DNA of 64,000 nucleotides from Chlorobiota bacterium (GTDB lineage: Bacteria > Bacteroidota > Ignavibacteria > OLB7), in contig JAQBOZ010000009.1 in NCBI GenBank assembly GCA_028287785.1, forward strand, positions 1 to 64,000, given 5' to 3'. The notes under the pieces are model-generated. The model was given only the letters and a program-made list of their open reading frames with translations. It was not told the origin of the DNA and ran no database searches. Shown here piece after piece: positions 54,335 to 63,191 of the stretch. Both the position numbers and the translations under genes were made by a program. Position 1 is the stretch's first letter. Each line of letters starts with the position of its first letter.

Positions 54335-56182
54335 ATGCGAATCATTCTCTTCAATTCGAACGTGATGACGAGATCACCCTTCCTTCTTTCAGTGGCGCTG
54401 CTCCTCTGCGGCGCAACCGTGCTGGACGCGCAGCCCGCGGAGGAGGGGCAGCGATACAGGCTGGCGCAGGGATACGAGCAGTCGGGGGACATGAAGAGCG
54501 CCGCCCGCGTCTATCGTGAGCTGTACGATGCCGACCATCAGTCCAATGTCTATTTCCAGGGTGTGCTCCGGGCCTACACGGCGCTGCTCCGCTTCGATGA
54601 GCTGCTGCCGATTGTTCAGGATCGCGCCGCTCACTTCCCTCGCGACGTGGAGATGCGTGTTCTGTACGCAAACATCCTGCACCGGAATCACCGGCCGGAT
54701 GAGGCTGTAAAGGAGTGGGCGGCGGCGGCGGAAATCCAGCCGGATCAGGAGTTCGCGTGGTCGCTGGTGGCACAGTCGCAACTGGATGTGCAGTTGTACG
54801 AGCTTGCGGCGAAGACCTACATGCAGGCGCGGGGTCGGCTTGGCGAGGCGGGGCTGTTTGGCGAGGAGCTGGCGCAGATCTACGCCATCACCGGAAAGTA
54901 CGAGGAGGCGACCAATGAATATCTCAACCTCCTGAGCACAAGCGCGGCCAGGATGGGGAGCATCAAGAACGGCATGGGCTTCTATACGGTCAATCCCAGG
55001 GGGGCCGATGCAGCGATTGCCGTGATCAACAAACGCCTCCAGAGCCTCCCCGATTTCCCGCCCTACCTGGATCTGCTGGCATGGCTCTACACGGAGAAGC
55101 GCGATTACGACGGCGCGCTGGACGTTGTCAAGAAGATCGACCAGATCCGCAAGGGGAACGGCTCGGACATCTACGCCTTTGCCGACGCGGCCATCAGCGA
55201 CGAGAAGTACGACGCCGCCATCAACGCGCTGGAATATTTCCAGCGGACCTATCCGGCGGCCAACGCGCTGCATGGGATCGTTGTGCTTGCCTACGCGCAC
55301 GCGCTCGAAGGGCGCTTCCATACGCTGCCGGCGCACACAAAATCCGATGTCGAGGGGTTGATCGACCGATATATGGCTATCGTGAAGGAGAACCCCGGCA
55401 CGGCCTCGGCGGCCGAGGCGCTGCTTCAGGTCGCGAAGCTCCAGGTGAACGATCTGAATGAGGTGAAGGATGGGATCGCGACGTTGAATCGTCTGGAGAA
55501 GGAGTATCCGAAGGCGCCGTCGCTTGAGGAGGCCGCGTTTCTTCTCGGCGAGTTCTACCTCCGCGGTGGCGATCTTGACAAGGCGGACGATCGTTTCGCG
55601 GCCGGGATTCGCACCTCGGAGGACGCGCACATTCGCGATCTGAGCATGCTCAGGCGTGGGGAGATCCTCTTCTATCGCGGCCGGTTCGCGCGGGCGGACA
55701 GCCTCTTTGCGGCGCTGGCCCAGGATATCGGGGGGGAGGCGGCGAACGACGCGCTGGAATACCGTTTCCTGCTGCAGGAGAACATGGGGAAGAACGATAG
55801 CGCGCTTGCCCACTACGCTGCCGGAACGTTCGCGCTGCTGCGGAATGAATGGAAGGATGCCGCGCGGGAGATGGATCTGTCGGTGGCGGCGGGGAAGAAC
55901 GGATCGCTGGCCGATGAGGCGCTGCTGGGGAAGGCGAGGGCAGAGGAAGGGCTGGGGGAGGCCGCGGACGCGGTTGCAACGCTGCTGGGGGTGGTGAAGG
56001 ATTACGCGGATGGCACGGTGGCGGATCAGGCGCTGTTTCATGCCGGCGAGATCACCGAGGGGAAGCTCGCCGACAGGCCGAAGGCGATCGAGCTTTACAC
56101 CCGGCTGCTCACCGAATATCCCGCATCGTCATATGTGGCGCGGGCGCGGGGGCGCATCCGCGCGCTGCGTGGGGAGAGTTGA
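54335..56182 (+). CDS. Exported TPR-repeat protein
   Basis: The 615-residue product has a signal peptide (LLSVALLLCGATVLDAQ) and then repeated helix pairs typical of tetratricopeptide repeats along residues 35-610 (for example RYRLAQGYEQSGDMKSAARVYRELYD). It is probably a periplasmic scaffold. GGAGGCGCCCG before the ATG gives a good ribosome binding site. The family of TPR lipoproteins and assembly factors is broad, so no finer role can be given. Probably cotranscribed with the M24 peptidase. Confidence 0.8.
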   Translation: MRIILFNSNVMTRSPFLLSVALLLCGATVLDAQPAEEGQRYRLAQGYEQSGDMKSAARVYRELYDADHQSNVYFQGVLRAYTALLRFDELLPIVQDRAAHFPRDVEMRVLYANILHRNHRPDEAVKEWAAAAEIQPDQEFAWSLVAQSQLDVQLYELAAKTYMQARGRLGEAGLFGEELAQIYAITGKYEEATNEYLNLLSTSAARMGSIKNGMGFYTVNPRGADAAIAVINKRLQSLPDFPPYLDLLAWLYTEKRDYDGALDVVKKIDQIRKGNGSDIYAFADAAISDEKYDAAINALEYFQRTYPAANALHGIVVLAYAHALEGRFHTLPAHTKSDVEGLIDRYMAIVKENPGTASAAEALLQVAKLQVNDLNEVKDGIATLNRLEKEYPKAPSLEEAAFLLGEFYLRGGDLDKADDRFAAGIRTSEDAHIRDLSMLRRGEILFYRGRFARADSLFAALAQDIGGEAANDALEYRFLLQENMGKNDSALAHYAAGTFALLRNEWKDAAREMDLSVAAGKNGSLADEALLGKARAEEGLGEAADAVATLLGVVKDYADGTVADQALFHAGEITEGKLADRPKAIELYTRLLTEYPASSYVARARGRIRALRGES

Positions 56183-56193
56183 TCGGGGCGGCG

Positions 56194-56862
56194 TCAGATA
56201 TCCAGCGAGGAATCGGACTGATCCCAGTCGCCGGGGCGGTCGGGGCTGATATAGCCATCGTTCCGCACCAGCATCTGAATCTTTTCCACCTGCTTTATCT
56301 TCGGAAGCACCTCGGTGAAATAGCTGCTTAGAAACCGCAGCCGCTCGTTTTCCGATTTCACCTCCAGCAACTGCTGCCGCACATCCAGATCCAGCCCGCA
56401 CTTCTGCGCCATCCTGAACGATGCGCCCCCCTCCAGCCAGTCCGCCGGATCAAGGCTCTCCTCCGCCTCGCCGTAGACCGACTCCACCAGCCGGTTGTAA
56501 TAGCCGATGGTGGTCTCCAGCAGCGGATACTCCGGGCGCGGCTCATCATCATCGAACATCGCCACCTCGGCGGTCATGTAGGGGCGCTGATCGGTGAAGA
56601 ACTCGGAGATGAGAAATCGCGCGCCGCCGGTGACGATGATATCCATGATGCCATCGGGATGAACCTTGACGATCTGGCTGACGCGCGCCTCGCAGCCGAT
56701 CTGGAACATCTTGTGATCGTGGAAGAGATTGATGCCGAATCGTCCGCCGGAATCGGTCACCTCGCGGATAAGGAGCTTGTAGCGTTCTTCGAAGATCGTC
56801 AGCGGGTACGATGAGCCGGGGAAGAGGACGATCCCGAGGGGAAATATTCCGATGTTCGGCAT
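56194..56862 (-). CDS. LON substrate-binding domain protein
   Basis: The 222-residue protein begins MPNIGIFPLGIVLFPGSSYPLTIFEERY, the N-terminal pattern of LON substrate-binding domain proteins. It lacks the AAA+ and protease domains of Lon, so it is the stand-alone form, often annotated as a peptidase S16 domain protein. Its start codon follows the iscX stop codon with no gap, so it is coupled to iscX. A link to iron-sulfur proteins is suggested by place only. Confidence 0.8.
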   Translation of the reverse strand: MPNIGIFPLGIVLFPGSSYPLTIFEERYKLLIREVTDSGGRFGINLFHDHKMFQIGCEARVSQIVKVHPDGIMDIIVTGGARFLISEFFTDQRPYMTAEVAMFDDDEPRPEYPLLETTIGYYNRLVESVYGEAEESLDPADWLEGGASFRMAQKCGLDLDVRQQLLEVKSENERLRFLSSYFTEVLPKIKQVEKIQMLVRNDGYISPDRPGDWDQSDSSLDI

Positions 56863-57066
56863 CTACTGGTTATCCTTCCATTCTTCGTACCACGCCATCT
56901 GAACCGCCTCCAGCTTCTTCTCATTGGTCTCCCTGATTTCCCCCTCGAACTCCTCAAGCTCGCCGATCCACCGGAGCAGATCGGTGAACCTGACCGTCAG
57001 CGGATCAACCTCCGGGAATTTCTCATGGAGCGCGATTCCGATATCCTCGTAGTCCTGCCAGTTCAT
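56863..57066 (-). CDS. iscX: Fe-S assembly protein IscX
   Basis: The 67-residue acidic protein matches IscX: a start with DYEDIGIALHEKFPEVDP, then LTVRFTDLLRWIGELEEFEGE and LEAVQMAWYEEW. IscX binds IscS and iron and tunes Fe-S cluster assembly; it is normally encoded next to fdx, as here (gap 121 bases). Length fits (E. coli IscX 66). It is followed directly by the LON-domain gene. Confidence 0.9.
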   Translation of the reverse strand: MNWQDYEDIGIALHEKFPEVDPLTVRFTDLLRWIGELEEFEGEIRETNEKKLEAVQMAWYEEWKDNQ

Positions 57067-57187
57067 GGAGCTGCTGATAAAAAATGCGGGGGGGCCTGGG
57101 CCGGCGGATCGTGCGGTTGCCGGCTTCCCGGGCGTTCTTGCGCGATGCGGGTCGATGGTTACGGGAGGGTTCAGCGCCGGGAGGCGG

Positions 57188-57535
57188 TCACTCCTTGCGG
57201 GCGCCCTCGTGGAAGAGATAGCGGATATCCTCGTTCATCTGCGGGATCTCCACAACGCAGTCACCGTGGATCGTTGCCTGGCATCCAAGGCGGGACATCA
57301 CGGTCAGCCCTTCAGCCTCGTCCAGTTGATCGCCCTCATCATCCTCCATCTCGGAAAGCCCATCAAGCCCTTCCCGCACGATCACATGACAGGTGGAGCA
57401 GGCGCAGACTCCGCCGCAGTTATGCTGAAGATCGATGCCGTTCTGCATCGCCAGATCGAGGAAATTCTCTCCCTCCAGAGCATCGACGGTGATGTTGAGG
57501 GGGAGGAAGGTGACCTTGTATAGCTTGTCGGCCAT
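57188..57535 (-). CDS. fdx: 2Fe-2S ferredoxin, adrenodoxin type
   Basis: The 115-residue protein has the four ligand cysteines in HNCGGVCACSTCHV and SRLGCQA, the pattern of ISC-type ferredoxins (C-x5-C-x2-C...C). It supplies electrons for Fe-S cluster assembly on IscU and related steps. The order fdx-iscX matches ISC operons; hscA lies about 6 kb away on the same strand, with unrelated genes between. The C-terminal tail is slightly longer than in E. coli Fdx. Confidence 0.92.
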   Translation of the reverse strand: MADKLYKVTFLPLNITVDALEGENFLDLAMQNGIDLQHNCGGVCACSTCHVIVREGLDGLSEMEDDEGDQLDEAEGLTVMSRLGCQATIHGDCVVEIPQMNEDIRYLFHEGARKE

Positions 57536-57567
57536 GATGCGGATTAACCTGTAAGTGGGCGGCGAAT

Positions 57568-57591
57568 CGGGCGGCCCGTGAAGACCGCCCG
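57568..57591 (-). terminator. Terminator of the superoxide dismutase gene
   Basis: CGGGCGG (57568-57574) and CCGCCCG (57585-57591) form a 7-bp stem with a 10-base loop, 37 bases past the sod stop. Confidence 0.55.
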
Positions 57592-57627
57592 GCCGTGATA
57601 TGTGTCACGTCAGGAGAGACGTCCGGC

Positions 57628-58257
57628 TCAGGAGCGGACGTGCTTCTTGTAGCGATCGTTGATGCGGCCCCAGTGGAGGTTGGCGATAAAATTATCGACA
57701 TATGCCGCGCGCGCCCAGCCATCCTTATGGTAGTAGGCATGCTCGAAAACGTCGCACGGGATCAGGGGAATGCCGCCCCACATTGCGCCGTAATGATGCT
57801 CATCGACTTCGAGGTTGATAAGGCGACCGGAGACAAGGCTGTCGTAGGTAAGGACGCCCCAGCCGGAGAGTTTCGCGGCCACGCAGGATGCCTTGAAATC
57901 CGCCTTCCACGCATCGAACGAGCCGAAGTTCTCATTGATCGCCTGGAGGATTTCCGGCCCCTTCTCCGGATCACCATCGCCTCCCATAACGTCCCAGTAG
58001 ATATCGTGGAGCGCGGCGCCCGCATGGTTCCAGGTAAACCGGCGCTTCAGCTCACCAATCTGCGAGTAGTTGCCGTTGGCGGCGCTCCGGTCGGCCGTCT
58101 CCAGTTCACCCTCGATCTTGTTCATCGCGTCGACATATCCCTTGTGATGCTTGTTATAATGCCAGTCCGCGGTCTCTGCATCTATAACCGAGGCCAGAAG
58201 CTGGGCTGCTTCCTGATCGGAATAAGGGCGGGCGTTGAACTTCCATTGATATGCCAT
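57628..58257 (-). CDS. Superoxide dismutase, Fe/Mn family
   Basis: The 209-residue enzyme converts superoxide to peroxide and oxygen. Metal-binding residues are seen in HYNKHHKGYV, TWNHAGAALHDIYW and DVFEHAYYHKDG. Length fits the family. Metal preference is not decided from sequence; the fold covers both Fe and Mn forms. GGAG lies upstream of ATG 58257. It stands apart from other stress genes. Confidence 0.93.
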   Translation of the reverse strand: MAYQWKFNARPYSDQEAAQLLASVIDAETADWHYNKHHKGYVDAMNKIEGELETADRSAANGNYSQIGELKRRFTWNHAGAALHDIYWDVMGGDGDPEKGPEILQAINENFGSFDAWKADFKASCVAAKLSGWGVLTYDSLVSGRLINLEVDEHHYGAMWGGIPLIPCDVFEHAYYHKDGWARAAYVDNFIANLHWGRINDRYKKHVRS

Positions 58258-58505
58258 TGCTCGAATCTCCAAGTAGTGGACGGAATGAACTGCTGTTCAA
58301 TGCGCTCTAAACGGCATTGAGAAGCCCCAAACATGCCATTTTTCCCGATGAAATCGAAGATGTTGTAGTAAGAAAATGTTCCACTTCGCGCCACGCTCCG
58401 TGTGGCTGAACCATGGCCGCCGTGACTGCAAACCGAGGCCCCATGTGGCTTCCGGGCTCTGGCTGTTTTTCACGCATGTATCACGCCGTGTTCTCCGGGC
58501 AGGGC
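58258..58505. other. Gene-free stretch between sod and T9SS gene
   Basis: Apart from the terminator at 58506-58539 at its right edge I see no gene or structured RNA. The sod promoter must lie here; no TAnnTTTG box is present near the start. Confidence 0.35.
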
Positions 58506-58539
58506 AAAAAAAAGGGGACGCGATATGGTCGCGCCCCCC
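58506..58539 (-). terminator. Rho-independent terminator of T9SS gene
   Basis: On the minus strand a 10-bp stem with one mismatch (58514-58523 with 58529-58538) and a 5-base loop is followed by T8 (A8 at 58506-58513), 25 bases after the stop codon at 58564. Confidence 0.85.
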
Positions 58540-58563
58540 GAATCTTACGACAGGGAATTCCGA

Positions 58564-59298
58564 TCAGCGGAGCACCGTCACCGAGCCGGAGCGGTTAACG
58601 CCATCGACCACCAGCCGGTAGAAATAGACGCCGACCGGAAGGGCAGTCACATCCGCGCGGACCGAGCCGTTGCCGGAGCCGATCGCGGTGGTTGCCTGCT
58701 CGGAGAGATTTGCCACCTGCTCGCCACGGATATTATAAAGGCCGAGCGAAACATCCTTCGCCGGGGACTTGCCGGGAACAGGGAGGAAGACATAGCCGGT
58801 CGCGGGGTTCGGATATGCCGCGGTGATGCCCGCCGCAACGCCATCGTCCACGCCGGAAGGCTGCCCCGCCGTTGCGGAGATATCCTGATCGACGTATTTG
58901 GAATCGCCGACCATCTGGAAGCGGATCGTGACCTTCGCGGACTGATCGGGGACAGCGCCGCCGGTGATGGTGATATCACCGCTCGCCATCTTCCCAGCCT
59001 TGATGGTAATGGGCTCAAGCTTGCTGATCTCGGGAGGATAGCACAACTCGGTGCAGATATAGCTGGACCACGACGTATCGGGGAGCTGGTTGACCGTGCG
59101 GGTGATCTGAACCTTGATGGTGGCCGCCGTGGTGTTGGTTATGTGAAACCAGAACTCCTTCGGAGCCGCCGGGGTAACCTCGCCAGCAGTTTCGTCGAAC
59201 GTCACGGAAATCGGCATCGTCTGTGCGGAAAGCTTCAAACCCGCGAGCGAAATAGCCGCAACCGCCAGCAGGGAGAGTGAATGTAGCCTCATCTTCAT
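58564..59298 (-). CDS. T9SS-secreted protein with small domain
   Basis: The 244-residue product has a signal peptide (LSLLAVAAISLAGLKLSA), an N-terminal Ig-like beta domain (about residues 28-140, with CTELC), and a T9SS type A sorting domain of 75-90 residues (AAYPNPATGYVFLPV ... GVYFYRLVVDG). The middle (residues 60-140, like WFHITNTTAATIKVQITRT) resembles a segment of its larger neighbour at 59587, which suggests shared ancestry. The ligand is unknown. It is closed by a strong terminator. Confidence 0.78.
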   Translation of the reverse strand: MKMRLHSLSLLAVAAISLAGLKLSAQTMPISVTFDETAGEVTPAAPKEFWFHITNTTAATIKVQITRTVNQLPDTSWSSYICTELCYPPEISKLEPITIKAGKMASGDITITGGAVPDQSAKVTIRFQMVGDSKYVDQDISATAGQPSGVDDGVAAGITAAYPNPATGYVFLPVPGKSPAKDVSLGLYNIRGEQVANLSEQATTAIGSGNGSVRADVTALPVGVYFYRLVVDGVNRSGSVTVLR

Positions 59299-59393
59299 AG
59301 TTATGCGTTCCTGTGTTGAGTTCCCCAGAACAAACTTCTTTGCAATTAAGAGACAAAATACACCGTGGCGACGAATTTGTTACCGCAAAAGTT

Positions 59394-59424
59394 CAGCGCG
59401 CTCCAAAATGGGTGGAGCGCGCTG
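59394..59424. other. Hairpin in the 5' region of the T9SS gene
   Basis: CAGCGCGCTCC (59394-59404) and GGAGCGCGCTG (59414-59424) form a perfect 11-bp stem, followed on the minus strand by AACTTTT. It may be a terminator for the upstream gene or part of the leader of the gene at 58564. Confidence 0.5.
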
Positions 59425-59501
59425 TTGTGGGCGATGCATGCGATGCCCAGATCATGCCGGATGCCGTCGGTGGGATAAATGATTTCGCCAATAGCATGCG
59501 G

Positions 59502-59529
59502 CATAATCAGGCATGGCTTCCTGATTATG
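59502..59529. other. Hairpin CATAATCAGG/CCTGATTATG
   Basis: A perfect 10-bp inverted repeat with an 8-base loop, next to the hairpin at 59531-59564. Probably part of the termination region of the gene at 59587. Confidence 0.45.
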
Positions 59530-59530
59530 A

Positions 59531-59564
59531 AACAGGCGCCGGAGCTGCTGCTCCGGCGCCTGTT
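59531..59564 (-). terminator. Terminator of the 911-residue T9SS gene
   Basis: AACAGGCGCCGGAG (59531-59544) and CTCCGGCGCCTGTT (59551-59564) form a perfect 14-bp stem with a 6-base loop, 22 bases after the stop codon at 59587. Confidence 0.75.
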
Positions 59565-59586
59565 CAAGTTCAAACGACCGCCAGGA

Positions 59587-62322
59587 TCAGCGGGTAACCG
59601 TCATCATGCGGGTGACGGACGAGCCGTTGGCGACGAGGCGGACGGAGTAAACTCCGCTCGGCAGGGTCGCAACGTCGATATCAAGCGAATGCGCGCCGGC
59701 ATCCATTCTCGGCTGCGAGAGGGTCATGACGCGGGCTCCACCAACGGTGAAGACCTCGGCCGTAACCTCGCTCGACGTCGGGAGGTAGTAGGAGAACCGG
59801 GTGCTGCTGGTTGCAGGGTTCGGCGTGTTCTGCGACAGGCGCAGGCCGGTTCCGGCAACAGCATCGTTATCAACGCCGCTGGCGCCGACATTGGCGGTGA
59901 ACTCCTGATCGGTGTTCTTGCCATTGACATCAGCGAAGCGCATCGTGACCTTGCCCTGACCGGTCGATGCGCCCAGGATCTTCACAACCACCGTTACCGA
60001 TGCGCCCGGAGCAATCGTGATGGCGCTTCCATTGTCATCGGTCGGCTGGGTGCAGGTGTTGGTGCCGCTGACGCAGAACCAGCTCTGCCAGCCCGAAGGC
60101 AGGTTTTTGGAGAGACGCGACGGGGTGATCACCAGCGGCGCGGAGCCGTTGTTGGTGATCGTGTTCTGGAACTTCGCCGTGTCGTACATCGGGATCGTCA
60201 TCGACACCTTGTCCGGCGTGATCGTGTATGCAAGGCTGCCGTTGCCGGAGATGCTTGCGGTCATATCCTCTTCCAATCCCTGAAGGATCGGGCCGAAGGT
60301 CGTGCCCATGTTGACATGCGCCATAAAGACGATGTGTCCATGCTGCGGCTTGGTAACGGCCGAAACCGGGAAGTTGATATCAACCGTCAGCTCCTTGCCC
60401 GGAAGGATAGCGGAGCCATCCTCGTCCATTGCGTCGACAGGGATGTCGAGCTTCTGTCCCGAGATGTTCGGCCAGAAGCTGCGTGCCACGTGCATATGAT
60501 AGAACGGGCTCTCGCTGTTGCCGTTCTGGGCATACTGGAGGCTGTCCTCGATTGCCACGGCGGTGACATTGAGCGAGCTGGTGCCGAGTGCGATTGCCTG
60601 GCTCGTGGTCAGCTTCAGCTTTGCCGTGACGGTTTTCCCGCCCGCATCGTAGCTGTAGGAGACCAGATCAAGTGCGATCGGAGCGATCGGCTGGTTCTGG
60701 TAGACGGCGTCGAGCGCGGCCGCCCAGTCGCCGGTGCCAATCATGATGCTGGCCTGGCCGGCGAAGTGCCAGCGCGAGAATCCGGCCGACGGGAAGTACG
60801 GGAGGCCAAGACGCTGGCCGATTGCCTCGGTCTCGGTCGTCGCCATCTGATCGGCGGAGTTGCCACCACCGTTACGATCATGGTAGCCGATCTCGATGAG
60901 GTCATCAGGATGATCATCCTTGAGCTGGCGCATCAGCGGAACGCCGTAGGCGCCGCACGGTCCGCACCATGCACCCGAGCACTCCTCGAGAACGACGTTG
61001 GTTGCCTGCGAGACAACTTCGTCGCGCACGTAGAGATGCACGTTGATCGGGATATTCGGCTGCGTGCGGTCGTTCGTCTTGAACGCAACCGTGGTCTTGT
61101 AATCGCCGGTGGCGATCGCCGCGCCGCCGACCGTGAAGTCGATGGTTCCGCTTCCATCCGGATCAACAGGAGTGATCGTCGCGGTGGAGGTGGTGATCCA
61201 CGGCGTGTTGGCCGGGATCTCGACGGTGCCGGTCAGCGGGGCAAGGCCCATGTTGCCGATCGGCAGGGAGAAGTTGCCCTGGGTGCCCTTCTTGATGGTA
61301 AGCCAGAAATCGTGCTGTCCGATCGCGAGGATCGGGGTTGCTGCGCCCGGCGTGTACTTGAAGCCCATCGCGCTCTGGTATCCACCCTGGAAGTAGAGGG
61401 AGGTGCCATCATCCGGCATCGTGGGAACATTGTAGGTCGCGATCGCCATCGGATAGCTGGTGCTCCAGCTCTTGGCGACCGGATCGTAGACGTAGGTCAC
61501 GTTGGAACCACCTGCATCGGTGGCGCCGCCGGCGACATAAACTTTTCCGCCAACCGCGCCGCCCGCAGCGCGGGTGATGGTGACAGGAAGGTCGGAGATC
61601 GACTTCCAGTCGATAACGGTGCCGGCAACGCTGCCGACGCTGGCACGCGACTCATAGGCGCCCGTGGCAACCTTTGGATTGCGCGATCCGCCGATGAAGT
61701 AGATGTCGGAACCGGATGCCGTTGCCGTTGCATACGCTGCTGCATATGGCGCATCGGGAGCGGTGCTCCAGGTGTCGGTTGCGGGATCATAGACCTGAAC
61801 CTTGGCGCTGGTTGTTCCGCCGGCAGCGGTGCCGGTAAAGCCGCCCATCACGAAGATCTTGCCGTTGACAACCGCGCCGGCGAACATCGAGGCCGGGGTC
61901 GGCATCATTGCCTTCGTGCCGTAGGTGTTGGTCGCGGGATCATACACAACCACTGAAGGGGTGTAGACGATCGGAGTGGCATTAGTACCGGTACCACCGC
62001 CACTGCTCTGTCCGCCGATGATGTAGATCTTTCCGCCGATCGCCGCGGCGTATCCGCCGTAACGTGCTCCGGGAAGGTTAGCTACTGCCGACCAGGTGGT
62101 TGCGCCAGTCGCAAGCGACTGGGCGGAGGTGAGGTACGCGGTGGAGGAAACTCCGCCGAATACGTAGAGCTTTCCATTCAGAAAGGTGGTCTGCGGCCAG
62201 TTGCGCTCCGTGGTCTGGCTTGGCAACGCGGTCCACTGTGCCGAGGCCGTGTTGGCCCCCAAGGCGAGCAGTAGTGCCAACGCGGCTCCACCGCGCCGGA
62301 TTCTTTGGTAAGCATGCGACAT
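59587..62322 (-). CDS. Kelch-Omp28-type T9SS surface protein
   Basis: The 911-residue product has a signal peptide (ALALLLALGANTASA). Residues 30-335 hold Kelch repeats (GGKIYIIGGQ, NGKIFVMGGF, GGKVYVAGGA), predicted to form a beta-propeller. Residues 350-700 follow the Omp28 type: VVLEECSGAWCGPCGAYG near 445-460 looks like a thioredoxin CxxC site, and the rest has a second Ig-like part. The last 90 residues are a T9SS type A sorting domain (LSQNTPNPATSSTRFSYYL ... GVYSVRLVANGSSV). It should be on the cell surface. The CGPC could give redox activity. The fusion of Kelch and Omp28-type parts is unusual. Confidence 0.8.
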   Translation of the reverse strand: MSHAYQRIRRGGAALALLLALGANTASAQWTALPSQTTERNWPQTTFLNGKLYVFGGVSSTAYLTSAQSLATGATTWSAVANLPGARYGGYAAAIGGKIYIIGGQSSGGGTGTNATPIVYTPSVVVYDPATNTYGTKAMMPTPASMFAGAVVNGKIFVMGGFTGTAAGGTTSAKVQVYDPATDTWSTAPDAPYAAAYATATASGSDIYFIGGSRNPKVATGAYESRASVGSVAGTVIDWKSISDLPVTITRAAGGAVGGKVYVAGGATDAGGSNVTYVYDPVAKSWSTSYPMAIATYNVPTMPDDGTSLYFQGGYQSAMGFKYTPGAATPILAIGQHDFWLTIKKGTQGNFSLPIGNMGLAPLTGTVEIPANTPWITTSTATITPVDPDGSGTIDFTVGGAAIATGDYKTTVAFKTNDRTQPNIPINVHLYVRDEVVSQATNVVLEECSGAWCGPCGAYGVPLMRQLKDDHPDDLIEIGYHDRNGGGNSADQMATTETEAIGQRLGLPYFPSAGFSRWHFAGQASIMIGTGDWAAALDAVYQNQPIAPIALDLVSYSYDAGGKTVTAKLKLTTSQAIALGTSSLNVTAVAIEDSLQYAQNGNSESPFYHMHVARSFWPNISGQKLDIPVDAMDEDGSAILPGKELTVDINFPVSAVTKPQHGHIVFMAHVNMGTTFGPILQGLEEDMTASISGNGSLAYTITPDKVSMTIPMYDTAKFQNTITNNGSAPLVITPSRLSKNLPSGWQSWFCVSGTNTCTQPTDDNGSAITIAPGASVTVVVKILGASTGQGKVTMRFADVNGKNTDQEFTANVGASGVDNDAVAGTGLRLSQNTPNPATSSTRFSYYLPTSSEVTAEVFTVGGARVMTLSQPRMDAGAHSLDIDVATLPSGVYSVRLVANGSSVTRMMTVTR

Positions 62323-62503
62323 GCAGTTACTCCAGGGTTAATGGAAAATTATATGGTTGGGTACCAGGAGAAATTTCGTTGTAACACTCATCGATTGTAT
62401 TGGAAACTTCATCGTCTGCGATGAAGCGGGGGGATCTCAGAACGCAAGGTTAACAAAGCATGACGACATACTCAACAAGTTTTTACAGATCGGTGATATG
62501 TGG

Positions 62504-62540
62504 GCCTCTTTGCTGTACTTGGTAGGTACAGCAAAGAGGC
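62504..62540. terminator. Terminator of the small secreted gene
   Basis: GCCTCTTTGCTGTAC (62504-62518) and GTACAGCAAAGAGGC (62526-62540) form a perfect 15-bp stem with a 7-base loop, 20 bases after the stop at 62561. Confidence 0.75.
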
Positions 62541-62560
62541 TCTAATCGTAAAATATACGC

Positions 62561-63058
62561 TTAACTAAAGATTATAACGTGAATGCACCCAGACTCATCA
62601 TACCAAGCCGCATAATGGATACAGATGAATCCACAGGCTGTGTTCTTACATTGATAAGGGTAAATGTAGGAAGCATTTGTAGGATCTGGCGCAGTGCTGC
62701 TGTTGCCGACAGTAAGATCGAAGTCCGATGAACATGGAGACGGTGCATTCATATGAAGGTGAATGCCCGAAACGGGAGGATGAGATAATGGGAGACTAGT
62801 TGCTTGTGCGTCAGTCACCGCCCCGCTAAAAGTCTGATGCTGAGAAGACTCAGACGTTCCTCCATTGTAATAATAGCTCAATGTGAATGTTCTGGTATCG
62901 GGAACACTCGTGTCTTCCCAACCAGCGATGGTAACAACCGTTTGACAAGGGCCCAACTGAGCTGAGGCGTTAGAGGAGGCTGTTAGCCAGCCAAATCCCG
63001 CAACCAGAAAGATGAAGAGGATAGTAGACCTGCGGGACATCGTAGGCAAAAAATTCAT
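62561..63058 (-). CDS. Small secreted protein, unknown function
   Basis: The 165-residue product starts MNFLPTMSRRS and has a signal peptide (ILFIFLVAGFGWLTASSNASA). The mature part has six cysteines and a beta-strand pattern, and is Ser/Thr/Tyr-rich. No family is recognised. AAGG lies eight bases before ATG 63058; an ATG at 63040 is possible. Codons and GC content are lower in GC than in neighbouring genes, like the small secreted operon at 36310-37758, which suggests a similar history. It ends with a strong hairpin. Confidence 0.6.
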   Translation of the reverse strand: MNFLPTMSRRSTILFIFLVAGFGWLTASSNASAQLGPCQTVVTIAGWEDTSVPDTRTFTLSYYYNGGTSESSQHQTFSGAVTDAQATSLPLSHPPVSGIHLHMNAPSPCSSDFDLTVGNSSTAPDPTNASYIYPYQCKNTACGFICIHYAAWYDESGCIHVIIFS

Positions 63059-63145
63059 ATAGAAAGCCTTAAAAAATGAAGAGGTATTGGGTTCCTCAGC
63101 CTGAATAGCCTGAATCAGGGCATATCCTAATGTACGCAATCCAGG

Positions 63146-63191
63146 TTCTTATATCTAGGTCATATCTAATAAGTAAGATTGTTCTTATATC
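63146..63191 (-). repeat. Direct repeat TTCTTATATC, 36-base period
   Basis: TTCTTATATC occurs at 63146-63155 and 63182-63191, the second reaching into the hscA stop codon. The AT-rich stretch between is the likely promoter region of the small secreted gene. Confidence 0.35.

Noticed and set aside
59479-61956. 825-codon frame antisense to the Kelch-Omp28 gene
   Set aside because: The minus-strand gene has a signal peptide, repeats and sorting domain; the plus frame has only repetitive Arg/Asp/Gly composition.
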